Shown here piece after piece: positions 5,199 through 7,140 of a DNA stretch of 7,140 bases. Source of the stretch: Emcibacter sp. (GTDB taxonomy: Bacteria; Pseudomonadota; Alphaproteobacteria; Sphingomonadales; Emcibacteraceae). The position numbers and the translations under genes were made by a program. The stretch is from assembly GCA_023142175.1 (NCBI GenBank), contig JAGLJX010000288.1:1-7140 (forward strand). Direction: 5' to 3'. The notes beneath the pieces are model-generated. The model saw only the letters and a list, made by a program, of their open reading frames with translations, searched no databases and was not told the origin of the DNA. The stretch's first letter is position 1; the number at the start of each line of letters is the position of its first letter.

Positions 5199-5897
5199 AT
5201 GCAAAGTGAATCTGAAAGCATCGAACTTATTATAATATTAGCACTGGTGGCTGTTTTTATATTGTTTCAACTGCGCCGCACGTTGGGCAAAAAAACCGGC
5301 TATGATCCCACAAAAGACCAAGACAATAATAACCATCAGCAAACAACCAGACATGAGGGTAATCACGAAGATGATAATGTTGTTCAGTTTCGTCCCGACC
5401 CGGAAGACCAGGGGCCTGTCGTTAATCTGGGTCTGAGCAAATCCTCACCCTTTTATAGCACGATAGAGAAGATCCACCAATTTGATCACAGCTTTAACCT
5501 GCGCAGTTTTTTTGACGGCGCAGAATATGCTTACGGTTTAGTGCTGAATGCTTTCTGGGTTCAGGACAGAAAAATCCTGAGAAATATGTTAAGTCGGCAG
5601 GTTTATGATCAGTTTGACGGGGCCATCGCTAGTCTGGAAAAGGAAAATTTACATAGCGATAACAAGCTGATGGATATCGAAAAAATTGACCTTGTGGATG
5701 TTAGTCTTTCCGGCTCACTTGCAGAAGTTACCGTTGAATTTACCAGTCATATGATCATGGCGACACGTGACACGGGTGATAAAATCATTGAAGGGAATAC
5801 AGATAAAGCGATTAAGATCACCGATATCTGGACTTTCTGCCGTGATGTAAAAAGCGCTGATCCTAACTGGACGTTAGTTGCCACAAGAACCGGGTAG
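5199..5897 (+). CDS. Membrane-anchored Tim44-domain protein (TimA-like)
   Basis: The 232-residue protein starts with a short acidic stretch, then one hydrophobic helix (about 10-25), then a basic RRTLGKK stop-transfer segment that suggests an inner-membrane anchor with the bulk in the cytoplasm. Residues 30-80 are polar and probably flexible. From about 95 to the end it resembles the Tim44 C-terminal domain: FFDGAEYAYGLVLNAFW, a YDQF segment, and alternating strands near the end. Tim44 is part of the mitochondrial inner-membrane import motor, and alphaproteobacterial relatives (TimA) are thought to be its ancestors; their role is not well established. The start is supported by AGGA five bases before the ATG. 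It lies 14 bases upstream of mltA on the same strand, so the two are probably one transcript, next to secB and fxsA, a setting of envelope and export genes. Confidence 0.87.
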   Translation: MQSESESIELIIILALVAVFILFQLRRTLGKKTGYDPTKDQDNNNHQQTTRHEGNHEDDNVVQFRPDPEDQGPVVNLGLSKSSPFYSTIEKIHQFDHSFNLRSFFDGAEYAYGLVLNAFWVQDRKILRNMLSRQVYDQFDGAIASLEKENLHSDNKLMDIEKIDLVDVSLSGSLAEVTVEFTSHMIMATRDTGDKIIEGNTDKAIKITDIWTFCRDVKSADPNWTLVATRTG

Positions 5898-5911
5898 TAT
5901 GTTATAAAATC

Positions 5912-7096
5912 ATGCGGAAATTTGTTATCATTAGCGGAGCAGGAATATTATTGCTTTTGTCTCTATGGCTTTTGATAAGGGTGCCGCGCGTGCCGGTGGA
6001 CTATGTGAAAATACCTTACAGCGACCTGAAAAACTGGTCATCTGATCAACAGGCGCTGGCCTTCATTGCCTTTAAAAAATCCTGTACCGTCTTTCTGTCA
6101 CAACCCCTCACGAAAAAAATACAGCCAGAAAGGCTTGGTGGAACTGCTCGTGACTGGCAAGAGCCCTGCTCAAAAGCTGAAAAACTGAACGGTCTTTCGG
6201 ATCAGCAATCACGGGATTTCTTTGAGCGCTATTTTGTGGTTGTTTCTTATGGCGCGGATACCGAAGGGTTGTTTACGGGGTATTTTGCGCCGGAATATGA
6301 CGGTAGCGCCATACAGACGGCTAAATATAACTATCCCCTCTATGCCGTGCCAGAAAACTTAAAAACACTGGACCTTGGTCAATTCAGCTCATCTTTGCGG
6401 GGAAAATCCATCATTGGACAGGTGAAAGACGGCGAATTTATTCCCTATGAAGGCCGGAAGAATATTGATCAGGGCGTACTGATCAATCAGAATTTGGAGC
6501 TGGTTTGGTTAAAAGACCCGGTAGATTCTTTTTTTATGCATATTCAGGGGTCTGGCGTTATTCGTTATGAGAATGGCGACCGGAAAACATTTGGCTATGC
6601 GGGAAAAAATGGCAAGGCCTATCATTCCATCGGTAAATTTTTAATTGAAGATGAAGAAATTTCCCGGGAAGATATGTCGATGCAGGCAATTCGGGAATGG
6701 ATAGATAACCATCCATCACAAGCTAATGCTCTGATGTGGAAAAATCCATCATATGTTTTTTTCCGGCCTTTGGATAGGGAAGCTCCGGTCGGCTCAATGA
6801 ATGTGGAATTGACAGCGGGAAGGTCGCTGGCAGTTGACCGGACATATGTGCCGCTGGGGATGCCGGTCTGGCTTGACCTGAACCCCACCACAGAATCTGC
6901 TGACCCTCTTCGACGGCTGGTGATTGCACAGGATACCGGCGGGGCGATAAAGGGACGGGTTCGCGCCGATGTTTACTGGGGTATTGGCGAAGATGCCGGA
7001 TTGATGGCCGGCCCTATGAAAGATCGTGGCCGGTATTATTTTCTGCTTCCTAAGGGGCTTGGTGGGCGGCTTTTATCAGAAAAGAGGCTGCAATGA
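5912..7096 (+). CDS. mltA: Membrane-bound lytic murein transglycosylase A (MltA)
   Basis: MltA cleaves the MurNAc-GlcNAc bond of peptidoglycan in the periplasm, leaving 1,6-anhydro ends, in wall turnover. An N-terminal hydrophobic segment (about 5-22) is a signal peptide or membrane anchor. There is no lipobox: the first cysteine is near residue 58, unlike the E. coli lipoprotein. The MltA domain includes LFTGYFAPEYDGS near 119-131, and FFMHIQGSG in the middle. The C-terminal 3D domain has RTYVPLGMPVWLDL, QDTGGAIKG with Asp341, and RADVYWG with Asp353, which aligns by eye with the catalytic Asp308 of E. coli. At 394 residues it is within the usual range. The ribosome site before ATG 5912 is weak, so translation may be coupled to the Tim44 gene. 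Its stop overlaps the next start as ATGA. Confidence 0.94.
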   Translation: MRKFVIISGAGILLLLSLWLLIRVPRVPVDYVKIPYSDLKNWSSDQQALAFIAFKKSCTVFLSQPLTKKIQPERLGGTARDWQEPCSKAEKLNGLSDQQSRDFFERYFVVVSYGADTEGLFTGYFAPEYDGSAIQTAKYNYPLYAVPENLKTLDLGQFSSSLRGKSIIGQVKDGEFIPYEGRKNIDQGVLINQNLELVWLKDPVDSFFMHIQGSGVIRYENGDRKTFGYAGKNGKAYHSIGKFLIEDEEISREDMSMQAIREWIDNHPSQANALMWKNPSYVFFRPLDREAPVGSMNVELTAGRSLAVDRTYVPLGMPVWLDLNPTTESADPLRRLVIAQDTGGAIKGRVRADVYWGIGEDAGLMAGPMKDRGRYYFLLPKGLGGRLLSEKRLQ

Positions 7097-7140
7097 GCCG
7101 TAAAAAATCAAAGGGCGCTCTGACGGATGATGAAAAAAAC
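7093..7140 (+). CDS. 5' end of a gene, probably an Smr-domain protein (cut by the window edge)
   Basis: Sixteen codons are present: MSRKKSKG followed by ALTDDEKN. The ATG overlaps the mltA stop by four bases, so it belongs to the same operon. A basic start followed by an L-[ST]-x-[DE]-E segment is common for Smr (MutS2 C-terminal-like) proteins, and from memory such a gene often follows mltA in alphaproteobacteria. No part of the Smr domain itself is inside the window, so the product is inferred from context only. Confidence 0.55.
   Translation, partial: MSRKKSKGALTDDEKN

Noticed and set aside
1..7140. CRISPR array, insertion sequence, prophage, defence island or toxin-antitoxin pair
   Set aside because: No regularly spaced repeats, transposase motifs, integrase or small paired genes were seen. 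Every gene is a recognisable housekeeping family in an expected order.

Overview
The window looks like chromosomal DNA of an alphaproteobacterium with moderate, uneven GC. The main reason is gene order: ppsR-type regulator, maf, aroE, coaE, dnaQ, then convergent secB and fxsA, then a Tim44-domain gene, mltA and the start of a probable Smr gene. From memory, this is the arrangement found on one side of the replication origin in Caulobacter and relatives, where the origin lies between hemE and this cluster. The genus cannot be told from the sequence.

Layout. Positions 1-334 have no credible gene. They are AT-rich and hold about nine 9-mers close to the DnaA box, so this is the best candidate for all or part of the chromosomal origin (oriC). 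Positions 350-3927 form a tight rightward operon: a PpsR-family regulator of PEP-forming enzymes, the nucleotide pyrophosphatase Maf, a single reading frame carrying both shikimate dehydrogenase (AroE) and dephospho-CoA kinase (CoaE), and the DNA polymerase III proofreading subunit DnaQ. Junctions overlap by 1 to a few tens of bases. A hairpin terminator is embedded in the last codons of dnaQ and also faces the convergent secB gene. SecB and FxsA lie on the minus strand (3948-5068). From 5199 the plus strand resumes with a membrane-anchored Tim44-domain protein, the lytic transglycosylase MltA, and the first 16 codons of a gene that overlaps mltA by four bases.

How they work together. The left half combines chromosome replication (oriC, DnaQ) with central and cofactor metabolism (PpsR, Maf, AroE, CoaE). 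The right half is an envelope block: SecB delivers unfolded proteins to the Sec translocase, FxsA and the Tim44 protein are inner-membrane proteins, and MltA cuts peptidoglycan.

The most notable points are (1) the DnaA-like cluster, whose sites share a local form TKATNCCCA instead of TTATCCACA; (2) the AroE-CoaE fusion, which depends on one A in a run of three; and (3) the terminator inside the dnaQ reading frame. I found no CRISPR array, mobile element, phage gene, tRNA or rRNA, and no clearly new multi-gene system. All similarity statements come from recognition by eye, not from database searches.
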